A stretch of DNA of 64,000 nucleotides from Methylibium sp. Root1272 (GTDB taxonomy: Bacteria; Pseudomonadota; Gammaproteobacteria; Burkholderiales; Burkholderiaceae_C), in NCBI RefSeq assembly GCF_001425905.1, contig NZ_LMDY01000014.1, positions 1-64,000 on the forward strand. Direction: 5' to 3'. Below, in pieces: positions 25,016 to 34,136 of the stretch (its first letter is position 1; each line of letters starts with the position of its first letter). The notes under the pieces are model-generated. The model was not told where the DNA came from, ran no database searches, and saw only the letters and a program-made list of their open reading frames with translations. The position numbers and the translations under genes are program-made.

Positions 25016-26932
25016 CTACGTGCAGGTAACTGCCTTCAGCGGCTCCGGCAACCACCCCTTGCCCGCCAGCTTCGTCGCCGCCAGGGTGGCGAGTTCACCC
25101 TTCTTCATGCCGGTCGTGGCCGATGCTTCCGACCCGGCACCGCCCTCCCGCAGCGCCTGCGCGATTTGCACTTTCGACACGTGGTTCAGGAAGGCCTCCG
25201 GCGTCGGCTCCCACCATTGCCGCATGTCGAGGCCGGCCAGGCGTTCCAGCCCGCTGGCCGCACTCGCCGGTCCGGTCGGTACCAGCGCAAGGCTGGCCGA
25301 ACAAAGGCCGAGCAGGTCGAGCAGCTCCGGCTGAGGAAGCGCTGCAAGCCACTCCAGCCATTCGCTCTCGGCCTGCGGAAGCCGGCCAAGCCACACGGCG
25401 CGACGGGCCTCCAGGTCGGCCCAAGCCCGACCGGCGGGCAGGTCGTCCGCGGCGCGCAGCAGCTCATGCCGCGGCGGGCGAGCCGTGATCTGCAACGCAG
25501 ACCGCGCCTCCAGGCCGAAGCGGTCGAACACCTGCAGCGCCAACGCGTGTGTCAGCGCCACCAGGGGCGCATGGGTGCCCCGCGCCAGCACGGCCTGCAG
25601 CGCCGCGGTGCGATGCGCGGCAAGTCGGCGCAGCAGCGTCTCGCTGAACGGCGCGCGCGGCTCGGCAGACTCGGTCGTTGCCGGTTCGTGGCTTCCCGAC
25701 TCGGCGGCCTGCTCCCGGGCGGTCCGGCTTCGCGCCTCCGCCTTCGTCGCCTGCCGGTCCTCCGGGCGGAGCAGCCCACGGATCATCTCGGTAGAGCCAT
25801 CGCGACCCACGGTGACGATCACACCGGCGCGGGCCTTGTCCTGGTCACGCCAGACCTGGCGCGCCACCTGGATGGCCTTGCGCCGCGCCTCGATGTCCTG
25901 CTCTTCCAGGTCGATGCGCTCGCCATCGCTGGGCGTCCAGGTGTCGTTGTCGTCGAGGGCCTGTTGCTCGGCGTCCAGTTCCTTCGAGCGCTGATCGAGT
26001 TCGGCCAAGGCCTTCTTCTGCTCGGCGCTCGGCGCGCGCACGCCCGGCTCGCACCGCGAGAACTCACGCAGCGCGGCCGAATCCAGTTCGATGCGGGCCT
26101 CCACCCAGGCCCAGCCCTCGCCGCGCACCGCCTGCGCCTCGGCATCCAGCTTCTCGCCAGCCAGGCGCCGCAGCAGCTCCGGATCGCAGATCCAGCACGA
26201 CTGGTCGCTGTCGAACAGGTCGCGGCGCACGGCCCCGCCTGCTGCCTCGTACGCCTCGATCCCGACGAAGCGTGCCAGCGCGCTCTGGTGGGCCAGCAAC
26301 TCGCCTTCCGTCAGGCGCTTGCGCAGCGCCGCAGGCGTCCGGTCCCAGGGCTGCGCCTCGAACCAGGCGCGCTCCTGCGCCGCGTGATCGCTGCTCAGGC
26401 ACAGCGCCATCAGCTGGTCGAGGTTGACGCCGTCCTCGCGGTACAGCGCGAGCAGCTTCGGGGACAGCGCCGCCAGTTTGAGCCGGCGCTGCACGACCAC
26501 CGGCGACACGCCAAAGCGCGCCGCCACGTCCTCGATGCCCCGTCCCTGCTGGACGAGCGCATGGAACGCGTCGAACTCGTCGGCCGGGTGCATCGCCTCG
26601 CGCCCGCTGTTCTCTGCGAGGCTGATCTCGACTGCGTGGTCGGCGCTGACCAGCTCGCACAGCACCACGTGCCCTGCGGCCAGCGCCTTGCGCTCCAGCA
26701 GCAGCACCAGCGCGCGTCGCCGCCGCTCGCCGGCCACGACGCCGAACTTGGTCTGCTGGCGCTTGCCGCGGCCGACCACCTGCTCGGTGACGATCAGGTT
26801 CTGCAGCAGCCCCTGCGAGGCGATCAGCGCCGCAAGTTCCTCGACCTGGCCGGCCGAGTAGCGACGCACGTTGTACGGCGAGGGCACCAAGTCCTCGACC
26901 TTGATCAACAGGATTTCCTTCGTGTGCTTCAT
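25016..26932 (-). CDS. ParB/Srx-domain partition-like protein
   Basis: A 638-residue protein. The N-terminal ParB domain has V-E-D-L-V-P-S-P-Y-N-V-R-R (about 12-24) and the nuclease-like V-A-G-E-R-R-R-R-A-L (about 66-75). It is followed by an HTH (I-E-D-V-A-A-R-F-G-V-S-P-V-V-V-Q-R-R-L-K), a charged coiled-coil stretch (A-E-Q-K-K-A-L-A-E-L-D-Q-R) near 310-370, and a long C-terminal region. It is much longer than chromosomal ParB. GGAG lies 7 bases upstream of the chosen ATG. No ParA is adjacent. On ICEs such proteins probably aid maintenance of the excised circle or regulate transfer. Confidence 0.85.
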   Translation of the reverse strand: MKHTKEILLIKVEDLVPSPYNVRRYSAGQVEELAALIASQGLLQNLIVTEQVVGRGKRQQTKFGVVAGERRRRALVLLLERKALAAGHVVLCELVSADHAVEISLAENSGREAMHPADEFDAFHALVQQGRGIEDVAARFGVSPVVVQRRLKLAALSPKLLALYREDGVNLDQLMALCLSSDHAAQERAWFEAQPWDRTPAALRKRLTEGELLAHQSALARFVGIEAYEAAGGAVRRDLFDSDQSCWICDPELLRRLAGEKLDAEAQAVRGEGWAWVEARIELDSAALREFSRCEPGVRAPSAEQKKALAELDQRSKELDAEQQALDDNDTWTPSDGERIDLEEQDIEARRKAIQVARQVWRDQDKARAGVIVTVGRDGSTEMIRGLLRPEDRQATKAEARSRTAREQAAESGSHEPATTESAEPRAPFSETLLRRLAAHRTAALQAVLARGTHAPLVALTHALALQVFDRFGLEARSALQITARPPRHELLRAADDLPAGRAWADLEARRAVWLGRLPQAESEWLEWLAALPQPELLDLLGLCSASLALVPTGPASAASGLERLAGLDMRQWWEPTPEAFLNHVSKVQIAQALREGGAGSEASATTGMKKGELATLAATKLAGKGWLPEPLKAVTCT

Positions 26933-27767
26933 AACGGACTCCATGAGTGGTTGAGACGATCCGGGACGGCTCGCCCGCCTCACGGCGGTACGCCCGCATG
27001 CCAGCAGCCGCCATGTCTGGCCCGCATGGCAACTTTCCGTAATCGCCCAGGTGCTCGCACTGCGTTCCCCTTCGCTCCGCGTGACGGCGGTGTCAGACCT
27101 GCCTTCCAGCCCCCTGCCCTAAGTTCCGAGGGAGCCGATCGTGGCTGTTGGTCCCTCGGAGAAAGCCAGGCTGTCGAGCTGGTGCCTGCCCCGCATTCGT
27201 CGGTCGCCGTGCGGCACCGAGAGCGCCGCAAGCAAGCGCGGCTGCAAGGGGACCGGGGCGTTAATGGAGGGGACCCGCGCCAGCGGGGCGCAGGCCGTTC
27301 ATGCCGCGCACGCCCCTTGTGGCCGTGCGTGCGGCGCTACGGTCCGCAATGAAGGCGAGCGGCGAGGCGGGCCGCCGGCATTCGCAAGCGATCGAGGGAC
27401 ACGGGCAAGCGCAGGCCAAATGGCCGGAGCGAAGACCGCCAGTCCCGCGCGTGCGAACGCGCGCTGATCAGCCTGCATTCACGATTTGTCACGTAACGCC
27501 TGTGGACAACTCGACCGCTGCAGCGCATCAATAGCGACTTGCACGAAGCCGCCGCCGAAGCGGTCCAACGAGCACCCGCAGTCCGATGTGTCTCGCTTGG
27601 AAAAACCGGCTCTGCGCCTCCTCAGCGACGACGAAGGTCGTTCTGTCCTGACGGTGCAGCACCGGCATCGACGCAGATCGTCTCCAGCGCCCACGGCACC
27701 GGGATCACCGTTCCTCCGGCCGCGACCGGGTATCCGTCTCGCGCGCCGCCCGACAGGAGATCGCGCC
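26933..27767. other. 835-base region between parB and the LysR gene
   Basis: No gene is supported. It holds the inverted repeat TCCGAGGGA (27125-27133)/TCCCTCGGA (27152-27160), G-rich direct stretches, and one DnaA-box-like TGTGGACAA (27501-27509). It must contain the parB leader and the promoter of the LysR gene. Confidence 0.6.
27125..27160. promoter_or_regulatory. 9-bp inverted repeat in the parB leader
   Basis: TCCGAGGGA and TCCCTCGGA are perfect inverse copies separated by 18 bases, about 190 bases upstream of parB. The spacing of two to three helical turns suits a dimer or tetramer-binding operator; a hairpin in the leader RNA is also possible. Confidence 0.4.
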
Positions 27768-28754
27768 ATGCTGGACCGAGATCAACTGGAGACTTTTGCC
27801 ACCGTTGCCGAGCAGCAGAGCTTCGAGCGCGCGGCGGCGGTACTCAACGTGACCCGCGGTGCCGTGTCACAGCGGATCAAGGCGCTGGAGGAGTCGCTGG
27901 CGACCATCCTGCTGCTGCGAGACAAGCCGGTCACACCGACGCCCGCCGGCGAATCACTGCTACGCCACGTGAAGGCACTGCGGCTGCTCGAGGCTTCGTC
28001 GCTCCGCGAACTGTCCACCGGGACGGATCACGATGGTCCCGTTCCCCTGTCCATCGCCGTGAACGCCGATTCGCTGGCCACCTGGTTCCCGCCGCTCCTG
28101 CGCGAGCTCTTCGCCAGGCGCCTGGTCGCGCTCGAGGTCGTCACCGATGACCAGGACCACACCTCCAGCCGCCTGCTGCGGGGCGAGGTGGTCGGCTGCA
28201 TCTCGACCGATGCCAAGGCTGCCGCGGGCTTCCTCGCCAAGCCGCTCGGAGCGATGGAGTACCGCTGCTACGCCACTCCCGGCTTCATCGCGGAGTTTCT
28301 GGCCGACGGCCTGATCGTCCGCAACATCCTTCGCGCACCGGCGGTCCTCTTCAACCGCAAGGATGCGCTGCACGACGAGTTCCTGCAACGGCGGTTCGGC
28401 ATGCGGATCGACCGCTATCCGCGCCACTACCTGCCCTCGCCCTCCGCCCTCCTCGAAGGCATCGCCATGGGCGCGGGTTACGGACTGGTGCCGACGACGC
28501 AGGCGCAGGGGCTGCTCCAGGAGGGCGTGCTGCAGGAACTGGCGCCCGACGACCCTGTGCAGGTTGACCTGTATTGGCATCACTGGGAGATGGAGCCGCC
28601 CATCGCGCGCGAGATCACCGAGCTGATCGTCAGCCGCGCCGAAAAGTGCCTCATCCAGCCGCGTAAACCCGCCCGGAAGGTGTCGCGTCAGCGGGCGCTG
28701 GCCCTGCTACCTTCGCACCGTCCGGTACCCGGGCTCTCCGTGACGTCGATGTAG
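27768..28754 (+). CDS. LysR-family regulator, ArgP/IciA type
   Basis: A 328-residue regulator with the N-terminal LysR HTH (L-E-T-F-A-T-V-A-E-Q-Q-S-F-E-R-A-A, then T-R-G-A-V-S-Q-R-I-K-A-L-E). The effector domain resembles ArgP (L-S-I-A-V-N-A-D-S-L-A-T-W-F). ArgP relatives usually control amino-acid exporters. Here the convergent neighbours are a transporter and a desaturase, so a target within this cassette is plausible. AGGAG precedes the ATG. The 3' end overlaps the opposite-strand transporter gene by 48 bases. Confidence 0.88.
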   Translation: MLDRDQLETFATVAEQQSFERAAAVLNVTRGAVSQRIKALEESLATILLLRDKPVTPTPAGESLLRHVKALRLLEASSLRELSTGTDHDGPVPLSIAVNADSLATWFPPLLRELFARRLVALEVVTDDQDHTSSRLLRGEVVGCISTDAKAAAGFLAKPLGAMEYRCYATPGFIAEFLADGLIVRNILRAPAVLFNRKDALHDEFLQRRFGMRIDRYPRHYLPSPSALLEGIAMGAGYGLVPTTQAQGLLQEGVLQELAPDDPVQVDLYWHHWEMEPPIAREITELIVSRAEKCLIQPRKPARKVSRQRALALLPSHRPVPGLSVTSM

Positions 28755-29972
28755 TACCACCCGCGTCACGGTCGCCGACGCCAAGCCGACGAGGAGCGCG
28801 ATCAGTTCGACGTTCGGGATGGACCACCCTGCCCACGTCGGGAGGAAGGCGGCGACGGCACCGGCGAATCCCGCCGCAATCGACCAGGTCTCGTCCACTG
28901 GGTCGCCGTCCTTGCCGCGCAGCAGGCCGAAGAGGCTGACGCCGACGCTCGCGATGTAGACGACGTTCACCGACACCATCGTGTCGACGATGGGTAGCCC
29001 GGTGGCCGTCAGCGCCGCGGCCACGGCCATTGGGATGGCGGCCAGGACGATCGGTGACGTCGACGCGCTGCGCGGCCGGGCCGCCTCAAGCGCTGACACC
29101 ATCGCGCGGAGCACCGCGGCACCCGAGCCAAGCGCCGCCATGCCTAGGACTGCGAACATCACCGGGCCCGCAACTGCCGCGAACTCCGCCGCAGCCAGCG
29201 ACAGCGCCTGCGGCACGACCTGCTTGGCATCGGCGACCCCGGGCCACGACGGCTGGGCGACCGCCGACAGCACGACCGCCGGCGGCAGGAACGCCAGCAG
29301 CAGCAGGCCAGCGCCGGCCAGCAGGCATCCGCGGATGGCAGCGCCAGGCCCACGGGCCGCGAGCACGAACTGGTGATAGTCCGCGCCCGTGCAGACGAGC
29401 AGCCCGACGCCGATGGCGATCGTGAACGCCTGGGTCACGCCGAGCGACGGCAAGGCGTGAGCGAACGCAGGCAGCGAAGCGGCGTAGAGCTCGACGCCTC
29501 CGCTGCGCACGAGCGCGTAGAGCAGGACGACCGCGCTCGCCGCGAGGCACCCGGCGAAGGCCAGGGACGCTGCACGCAGCTCGAACCGCGATGCCGCGAA
29601 GATGAGGGCGATGGCGACGGCATGGGCCGCCACCGGGCCCGCACCGAGCAGCCTCACCACCGCCACGGCGCCGTGGATCTGCGCGGCCAGCACACCTGCC
29701 ATCCAGACGATCGACAGCAGCGCAACCAGCCGTCGCACGCGATCGCCGGACCGGTCTCCGAGCAGGTCCCACACGGCGCGACCGGCCAGCCACAGCCTGC
29801 CGGCGAAAACCGCCATCGCGATCATCCCCAGCCCGGTGGCGACACCGTAGATCGCACCGGCCATGCCGTAGCGCAGGGCGTACTCCCCCGACCCGAACAG
29901 GAACCCGATGCCGTAGCTGGCAGAGACGAGCAGCGCTGCCACCTGCAGCGCCCCGAGCGTCCGGGTGGTCAC
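28707..29972 (-). CDS. Sodium/solute symporter-like membrane transporter
   Basis: A 421-residue protein with about 12 hydrophobic helices. T-G-A-D-Y-H-Q-F-V-L-A-A-R near residue 220 resembles the T-G-x-D-Y-x-Q motif of solute:sodium symporters, and the N-terminus S-Y-G-I-G-F-L-F-G-S-G-E-Y matches the discontinuous helix 1 of the LeuT fold. The start is GTG at 29972, overlapping the desaturase stop (GTGA), so translation is coupled. The upstream open frame is the shadow of the desaturase. The substrate is unknown. The coupled desaturase suggests transport of the desaturase's substrate or product, or of a lipid-like small molecule. Confidence 0.75.
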   Translation of the reverse strand: MTTRTLGALQVAALLVSASYGIGFLFGSGEYALRYGMAGAIYGVATGLGMIAMAVFAGRLWLAGRAVWDLLGDRSGDRVRRLVALLSIVWMAGVLAAQIHGAVAVVRLLGAGPVAAHAVAIALIFAASRFELRAASLAFAGCLAASAVVLLYALVRSGGVELYAASLPAFAHALPSLGVTQAFTIAIGVGLLVCTGADYHQFVLAARGPGAAIRGCLLAGAGLLLLAFLPPAVVLSAVAQPSWPGVADAKQVVPQALSLAAAEFAAVAGPVMFAVLGMAALGSGAAVLRAMVSALEAARPRSASTSPIVLAAIPMAVAAALTATGLPIVDTMVSVNVVYIASVGVSLFGLLRGKDGDPVDETWSIAAGFAGAVAAFLPTWAGWSIPNVELIALLVGLASATVTRVVLHRRHGEPGYRTVRR

Positions 29973-30910
29973 CGGGCCAGGCTCCGCTGCCACGAACCTA
30001 CCGCGGGCCCCGGCTCTGCGAAGTATGCCTCGCAGACCTGGGCGCGTTCCTGGTACTCCGGCAGCGTCGAAAAGAGGCGCTGCGCCTCGGGCAGCCGGTA
30101 GTAGGGAACGGCCGGCAGCAGATGGTGGGTCAGGTGGTAGGCGTTGTTCCGGGGATGGAACAGCACCGACCAGAGTCCAGCCGCCTTGATGTCGCGCGTG
30201 AAGCAGAACACGCCGCCGGGGGACAGCCCGTGGTGGTCGCACATTTCCCGGAACGTCGTGATCACGTGGAATGCCGTGGCACGCGCGGCCAGCCATAGGG
30301 CGAGCATCGCAGCGGCTTCGCCAATGCCGGCCGTCAAGCCAAGCACGGCGACAGGGACGGTCCACCACCCGAGGATGTACAACCGTGCTCCCAGCGGAAC
30401 GGAGCGGTCGACCAGGTGCCCGAAGGTGGACCCGAGGACGGCACGCAGCGACAGCGTGTTCGCGGCCACGGCCGCAATCCAGGACTTCGCCTTCGCTGCC
30501 GGGATCGGGATCAGATCGGGATCGGCGTCCTGCGCGCCGAGGTCCAAATGATGGCGGAAGTGCAGTTCGCGATAGTGCGACAGGCTCGCGAAGAGAAGCG
30601 GAGCGATCAGCGCCCGGGTCACCAGATCGTTCAGCAGGCGGTTGCGCGTCAGGTTGCGGTGCGCAGCGTCATGCAGGATGTTGCCCAGCGCCCGCTGTCG
30701 GTTGCCGAGGACCAGCAGCGCGATCGGTGCGGCCCAGGGCGCCTGGAGGGCCAGCAGGAGCGCCGCAACGATGGCAGTGATATCCACGGTGACGTCCCAG
30801 GCGGGACGCCACCCTTGCAGCTTCAGCAGGGGCAGGTGTGGATTGCCGACGCGCCGCAGCGACTGCCTGAGCAGAGCGATGTCGGAAAGCACTTGCGAGC
30901 GGGTGGCCAT
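29969..30910 (-). CDS. Membrane fatty-acid desaturase-family enzyme
   Basis: A 313-residue diiron membrane enzyme. The three histidine boxes are H-D-A-A-H-R-N near residue 80, H-Y-R-E-L-H-F-R-H-H near 112-121, and Y-H-L-T-H-H near 258-263, with hydrophobic segments between. It would desaturate or hydroxylate an acyl chain or small hydrophobic substrate using O2. AAGGAAG lies before the ATG at 30910; a longer open frame to 30967 is less likely. It is translationally coupled to the transporter and read divergently from the ACT protein. Confidence 0.85.
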   Translation of the reverse strand: MATRSQVLSDIALLRQSLRRVGNPHLPLLKLQGWRPAWDVTVDITAIVAALLLALQAPWAAPIALLVLGNRQRALGNILHDAAHRNLTRNRLLNDLVTRALIAPLLFASLSHYRELHFRHHLDLGAQDADPDLIPIPAAKAKSWIAAVAANTLSLRAVLGSTFGHLVDRSVPLGARLYILGWWTVPVAVLGLTAGIGEAAAMLALWLAARATAFHVITTFREMCDHHGLSPGGVFCFTRDIKAAGLWSVLFHPRNNAYHLTHHLLPAVPYYRLPEAQRLFSTLPEYQERAQVCEAYFAEPGPAVGSWQRSLAR

Positions 30911-31020
30911 GGCAGACTTCCTTGCACGCGGCTGTCGGGCTGGATGGTCCCGGCCCGTCCTCGACACGATCGTCCCAGCCGCGCTCTCAAGGTACCAAGT
31001 GACCGCGACGGATGCTCGCG

Positions 31021-31057
31021 GTTTAGCAACTTTCGCCGCGCGTCAGCAGCGCTAAAC
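31021..31057. promoter_or_regulatory. Inverted repeat GTTTAGC-N23-GCTAAAC
   Basis: GTTTAGC (31021-31027) and GCTAAAC (31051-31057) lie in the 254-base divergent region between the desaturase and the ACT protein. The 30-base spacing of half-sites fits LysR-type activators, and a LysR regulator is encoded 2.3 kb away. A related GTTTAGCGGC occurs near 31610. Confidence 0.45.
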
Positions 31058-31164
31058 CTGCCGGTTCATGCCCCGACGGCCCGCTCGGATCAGGGTGCCC
31101 GCAACGGTCCGGGATGCCCATAATCTTCGGCGAGGTGGAGCAAGGCAGATTGGAGGGGATGGGG

Positions 31165-31572
31165 ATGACCGGCGTTCGTGACCTGCACGACCTGTGCCGA
31201 CAGATGACACCGAGCATCGCGGACGGGGTCTTCGTCTACTGCACCTTCAGCGACTTCCGCCTACCGCGTGGGCTTGAACCGATCTGCACCTTCCGCGAGT
31301 CCGAAGGACTGACGGCCATCGTCGGCAAGTCCCAGGCCGAAGCGGCCGGCGTTCCCTACACCTTCCCCTGTCGCCTCATCACTCTCGCAGTGCATTCGTC
31401 GCTCGATGCGGTCGGGTTCCTGGCCTGCATCACCGACCGGCTCGCTCAGGCGGGCATCGCTTGCAATGCCGTGGCGGCCTTCCACCACGACCACCTCTTT
31501 GTGCCCGAGGCTCGCGCGGCAGAGACCTTGAACCTACTCCACCGCCTGGCCGCTGAGGCCCGCTTCGTCTGA
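31165..31572 (+). CDS. ACT-domain protein
   Basis: A 135-residue protein of the tandem ACT family: D-L-H-D-L-C-R-Q-M-T-P-S-I-A-D-G-V-F-V-Y-C near the start and L-A-A-I/L-T-L-A-V-H-S-S-L-D-A-V-G-F in the second half. Such proteins bind small ligands, usually amino acids, but their role is mostly unknown. Three in-frame ATGs exist (31114, 31159, 31165). The last has GGAGG at 8-base spacing and matches the usual family start. Confidence 0.75.
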   Translation: MTGVRDLHDLCRQMTPSIADGVFVYCTFSDFRLPRGLEPICTFRESEGLTAIVGKSQAEAAGVPYTFPCRLITLAVHSSLDAVGFLACITDRLAQAGIACNAVAAFHHDHLFVPEARAAETLNLLHRLAAEARFV

Positions 31573-31630
31573 CATCCACAAGGTCGTGCAACGGTCCGAA
31601 CGAACGTCGTTTAGCGGCGCTGACGCTGCC

Positions 31631-31665
31631 GCAAATTTGCGCAACTTGGCGCCAATGCGTTGACA
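31631..31665 (+). promoter_or_regulatory. Two perfect palindromes next to a TTGACA box before the T4SS regulators
   Basis: GCAAATTTGC (31631-31640) and TTGGCGCCAA (31646-31655) are 10-bp perfect palindromes separated by 5 bases and followed by TTGACA (31660-31665), about 105 bases before the next gene. No convincing -10 is seen at 17 bases. The arrangement suggests a regulated promoter for the LuxR/T4SS block. Confidence 0.5.
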
Positions 31666-31768
31666 GCAGCGGCAGCAGTTTTTTAGGCTGAACTCCCGGT
31701 AGCTCTCGGAGCGTCTAACCCGTGATCGGGAAGACGCCCAGGTGGCCGGAGCCAACGGGAGTGTCGCC

Positions 31769-32179
31769 ATGATCACGCCGCAACCGCCACGCCTCGGGCC
31801 GCTGACCGATCGCCCTGCCCTCGACCACGATGGGCGCCGCCGCCGAGCTAAATCTTCGGCGCCATCCCGCCGCGCGAGGGTCGCCCCGGTCCTGCCGGCC
31901 CGCCCGATGGTCTCGTCGATCACGCGGGATGTCGAACAGCTATGTGCATCCTGGACCTCGGAACACGCTTGCTTCGAGCTTGTTGTGCGCTCTCACTCGA
32001 CAGGCCTGCAGGTAAAGCTGTGCAGCTGGCTGAACTCAGGGCCCGCCTTGGAGGAGCGCTTCGTCATTCACACACTGGCGGAGTTCGAACAGTGGGTCGC
32101 GAAGGCGCCGACGAAGTTCGACCACCCGGTCGCTCACGAAGAGATCAAGAGGTTCGCCCATGGAACCTTTGCTCGATGA
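31769..32179 (+). CDS. Hypothetical protein preceding the LuxR-type regulator
   Basis: A 136-residue protein with a basic, proline-rich N-terminal third and a more globular C-terminal part (W-T-S-E-H-A-C-F-E-L-V-V ... F-V-I-H-T-L-A-E-F-E-Q-W-V). GGGAG precedes the ATG. Its end overlaps the start of the LuxR gene by 20 bases, a sign of coupling. No family is recognised; it could be a small partner of the regulator. Confidence 0.6.
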   Translation: MITPQPPRLGPLTDRPALDHDGRRRRAKSSAPSRRARVAPVLPARPMVSSITRDVEQLCASWTSEHACFELVVRSHSTGLQVKLCSWLNSGPALEERFVIHTLAEFEQWVAKAPTKFDHPVAHEEIKRFAHGTFAR

Positions 32180-32924
32180 GCCCGATTGCCCTGGCGACTC
32201 GCCGAGGCCCTCACCTCAAGCTGCAGCCTTCGAGCTCTGCCAACTGGTCAGGTCGCTCGTGGTCGCCGATGAAGCGAGCGCCATAGCCGCGCTGGAACTG
32301 GCCGCACGAGCGGGTGGCGCCGACGCAGCCTTGTTCGTGTGGGTGATCCCCGACGACGATCGTTGCTGGTACCGATCGATCGCCGCACTGGATCCCGAAT
32401 GGAGTGCGAGCGCCCTGCGGCGATTGCACAGCGGCCCCTGCACTTGGCTGGCCCATGCCGCGCGCTCGAGCGAGCCGCTGCTTGTCTGTCCGAGCCTCGA
32501 CAAGGGCGAAGAGGGAATCGAACGGGACGACGCCTTGGACCCTCCGCGCGCGATCTGGTTGATTCCGGCCCCGCCGCCGCGCGGTTCCGATGTGCTCGGA
32601 ATCCTGATGCTCGCGGGCAAGGATGAGCAGCAACTCGACGCCACCAGCCGATTGATGCCGGTCTACCGTGCGCTGGCCCTGGGGCTGACCGACTGGTTCC
32701 AGCGTCAAGGTCGGAACGAACTCGTGCAGCGCGCCCACCTGACCGACCGGGATCTCGATCTGCTTCGGTACGAGTCCCTCGGGCACGGCTCGAAGCGAAT
32801 TGCCTCTGCGCTCAACGCCGAGCCGAAAACCATCGACTGCCGATTCCATCGTCTCAACGTGCGCCTCGGCGTCGCGAATCGCCGAGATGCCGTGAGGCTG
32901 TGCCAGCGCTATGGACTGCTCTGA
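32160..32924 (+). CDS. LuxR-family transcriptional regulator
   Basis: A 254-residue regulator. The C-terminal 60 residues form a LuxR/GerE HTH (L-T-D-R-D-L-D-L-L-R-Y-E-S-L-G-H, K-R-I-A-S-A-L-N, T-I-D-C-R-F-H-R-L-N-V-R-L-G-V). The N-terminal 170 residues resemble an autoinducer-binding or GAF-like sensor domain. No luxI-type synthase is nearby, so it would be an orphan receptor. Directly upstream of the T4SS operon, it is the best candidate for its regulator. Confidence 0.85.
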   Translation: MEPLLDEPDCPGDSPRPSPQAAAFELCQLVRSLVVADEASAIAALELAARAGGADAALFVWVIPDDDRCWYRSIAALDPEWSASALRRLHSGPCTWLAHAARSSEPLLVCPSLDKGEEGIERDDALDPPRAIWLIPAPPPRGSDVLGILMLAGKDEQQLDATSRLMPVYRALALGLTDWFQRQGRNELVQRAHLTDRDLDLLRYESLGHGSKRIASALNAEPKTIDCRFHRLNVRLGVANRRDAVRLCQRYGLL

Positions 32925-33060
32925 CACGCGGCCGCAGCGCACATGCAAGAAAGTCGCGCAATTGAAGCAGTCGTGGTCGCCCCTGCCGCTCCTAGAGTGA
33001 ACTCACTGCAAGGCCCCGGGTATCCCGAGACGTCCTCGCGACATCGGAAGGAGCAGCGAC

Positions 33061-33630
33061 ATGACGACCGAACTGGCGAACCGTCTTCCCTCACAGATGT
33101 GCGCGAGCCGGCGCCCGCGCCGGGCTGCGATCGCCCTGGCGATCGTTGTAACAATGACCAGCGCTTTGCTCCCCAGGGCGGCACAGGCCGTGGACGGCTG
33201 CCTGGTGCTGCTCTGCTTCGCCGCCCCGAGCTGGCGCTCCATCCCGCAGTGCGTGCCGCCGATCAAGCAAGTGCTGCGTGACCTGGCGCGCGGCAAGGCG
33301 TTCCCAACCTGCAGCATGGCCGGCGGCGGCAACTCCGCCAACCACGCCTGGGCCAGCGCGCCCAGCTACTGCCCGCCGCAGTACACCCGGGTGTTCGACG
33401 GCGAGAGCGGGCCGATCTACTCCTGCGACTACACAGGCGCCGTCTCCGTCTCGATCAACGGTGCGCCCTTCGCCCGCACGTGGTGGACGATGGACGGCGA
33501 CACAGTCACCGAGTTCAGTCCAGCGGCAAAAGCGCAGCTCGGCACGTGGGACACGCGCTTCGACGACGACTACGCCGCATGGCTTGCGTCGCTGCCGCCT
33601 CCGGCTCCGGTCGCCGAGTCCGGCTACTGA
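33061..33630 (+). CDS. Conserved T4SS-operon protein of unknown function, exported
   Basis: A 189-residue protein with a long N-terminal signal peptide (hydrophobic A-I-A-L-A-I-V-V-T-M-T-S-A-L-L) and a mature part with about six cysteines (G-C-L-V-L-L-C-F, Q-C-V-P-P, T-C-S-M, Y-C-P-P, S-C-D-Y). Disulfides in the periplasm are likely. GGAG precedes the ATG. It is the first gene of the virB operon, and virB1 starts 11 bases after its stop, so it probably serves the secretion apparatus or the pilus. Confidence 0.75.
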   Translation: MTTELANRLPSQMCASRRPRRAAIALAIVVTMTSALLPRAAQAVDGCLVLLCFAAPSWRSIPQCVPPIKQVLRDLARGKAFPTCSMAGGGNSANHAWASAPSYCPPQYTRVFDGESGPIYSCDYTGAVSVSINGAPFARTWWTMDGDTVTEFSPAAKAQLGTWDTRFDDDYAAWLASLPPPAPVAESGY

Positions 33631-33641
33631 GGCAGCGCACC

Positions 33642-34136
33642 ATGGATGCGTCCGTCTTCCTCGCGCTGGTGCTGGCCTGTGCGCCCCAGGTGCACGCCGA
33701 CACGGCACGGGCCCTGGTCAGTGTCGAGAGCGCCTTCAACCCGTGGGCGATCGGCGTGGTCGGCGGTGTGCTCGTGCGCCAGCCGCGGCACCGGGCCGAG
33801 GCCCTGGCCACAGCCCGGGCGCTGCGGGATGCCGGCTGGAATTTCAGCGTCGGCCTCGGGCAGATCAACGTTGGCAACTTCGATCGGCTCGGTCTGACCG
33901 TGGAGTCCGCCTTCGAGCCCTGCGCCAACCTGGCCGCCATGCAGACGGTGCTCGCCGAGTGCTTCGACCGTGCGAGCGCATCAACGTCGAGTGCCGCAGA
34001 TCAGATGGCCCTGCGACAGGCCCTGTCCTGCTACTACAGCGGCAACTTCGCCACAGGCTTCCGCCACGGCTACGTGCGCAAGGTCGTGACCGCTGCGCGC
34101 CTCGTTCCCACCGACCAACCGAAGGAGAAGACATGA
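33642..34136 (+). CDS. virB1: Lytic transglycosylase VirB1
   Basis: A 164-residue SLT-domain protein. The catalytic Glu is in A-L-V-S-V-E-S-A-F-N-P, followed by the G-L-G-Q-I-N-V motif typical of VirB1. The N-terminus M-D-A-S-V-F-L-A-L-V-L-A-C-A-P is a short hydrophobic export signal. It opens the peptidoglycan for assembly of the conjugation channel. Its stop overlaps the virB2 start (ATGA). Confidence 0.9.
   Translation: MDASVFLALVLACAPQVHADTARALVSVESAFNPWAIGVVGGVLVRQPRHRAEALATARALRDAGWNFSVGLGQINVGNFDRLGLTVESAFEPCANLAAMQTVLAECFDRASASTSSAADQMALRQALSCYYSGNFATGFRHGYVRKVVTAARLVPTDQPKEKT

Noticed and set aside
27501-27509. DnaA-box-like TGTGGACAA near parB, considered as part of a replication origin
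   Set aside because: Only one copy, with one mismatch, no iterons or AT-rich stretch, and no initiator gene in the window.
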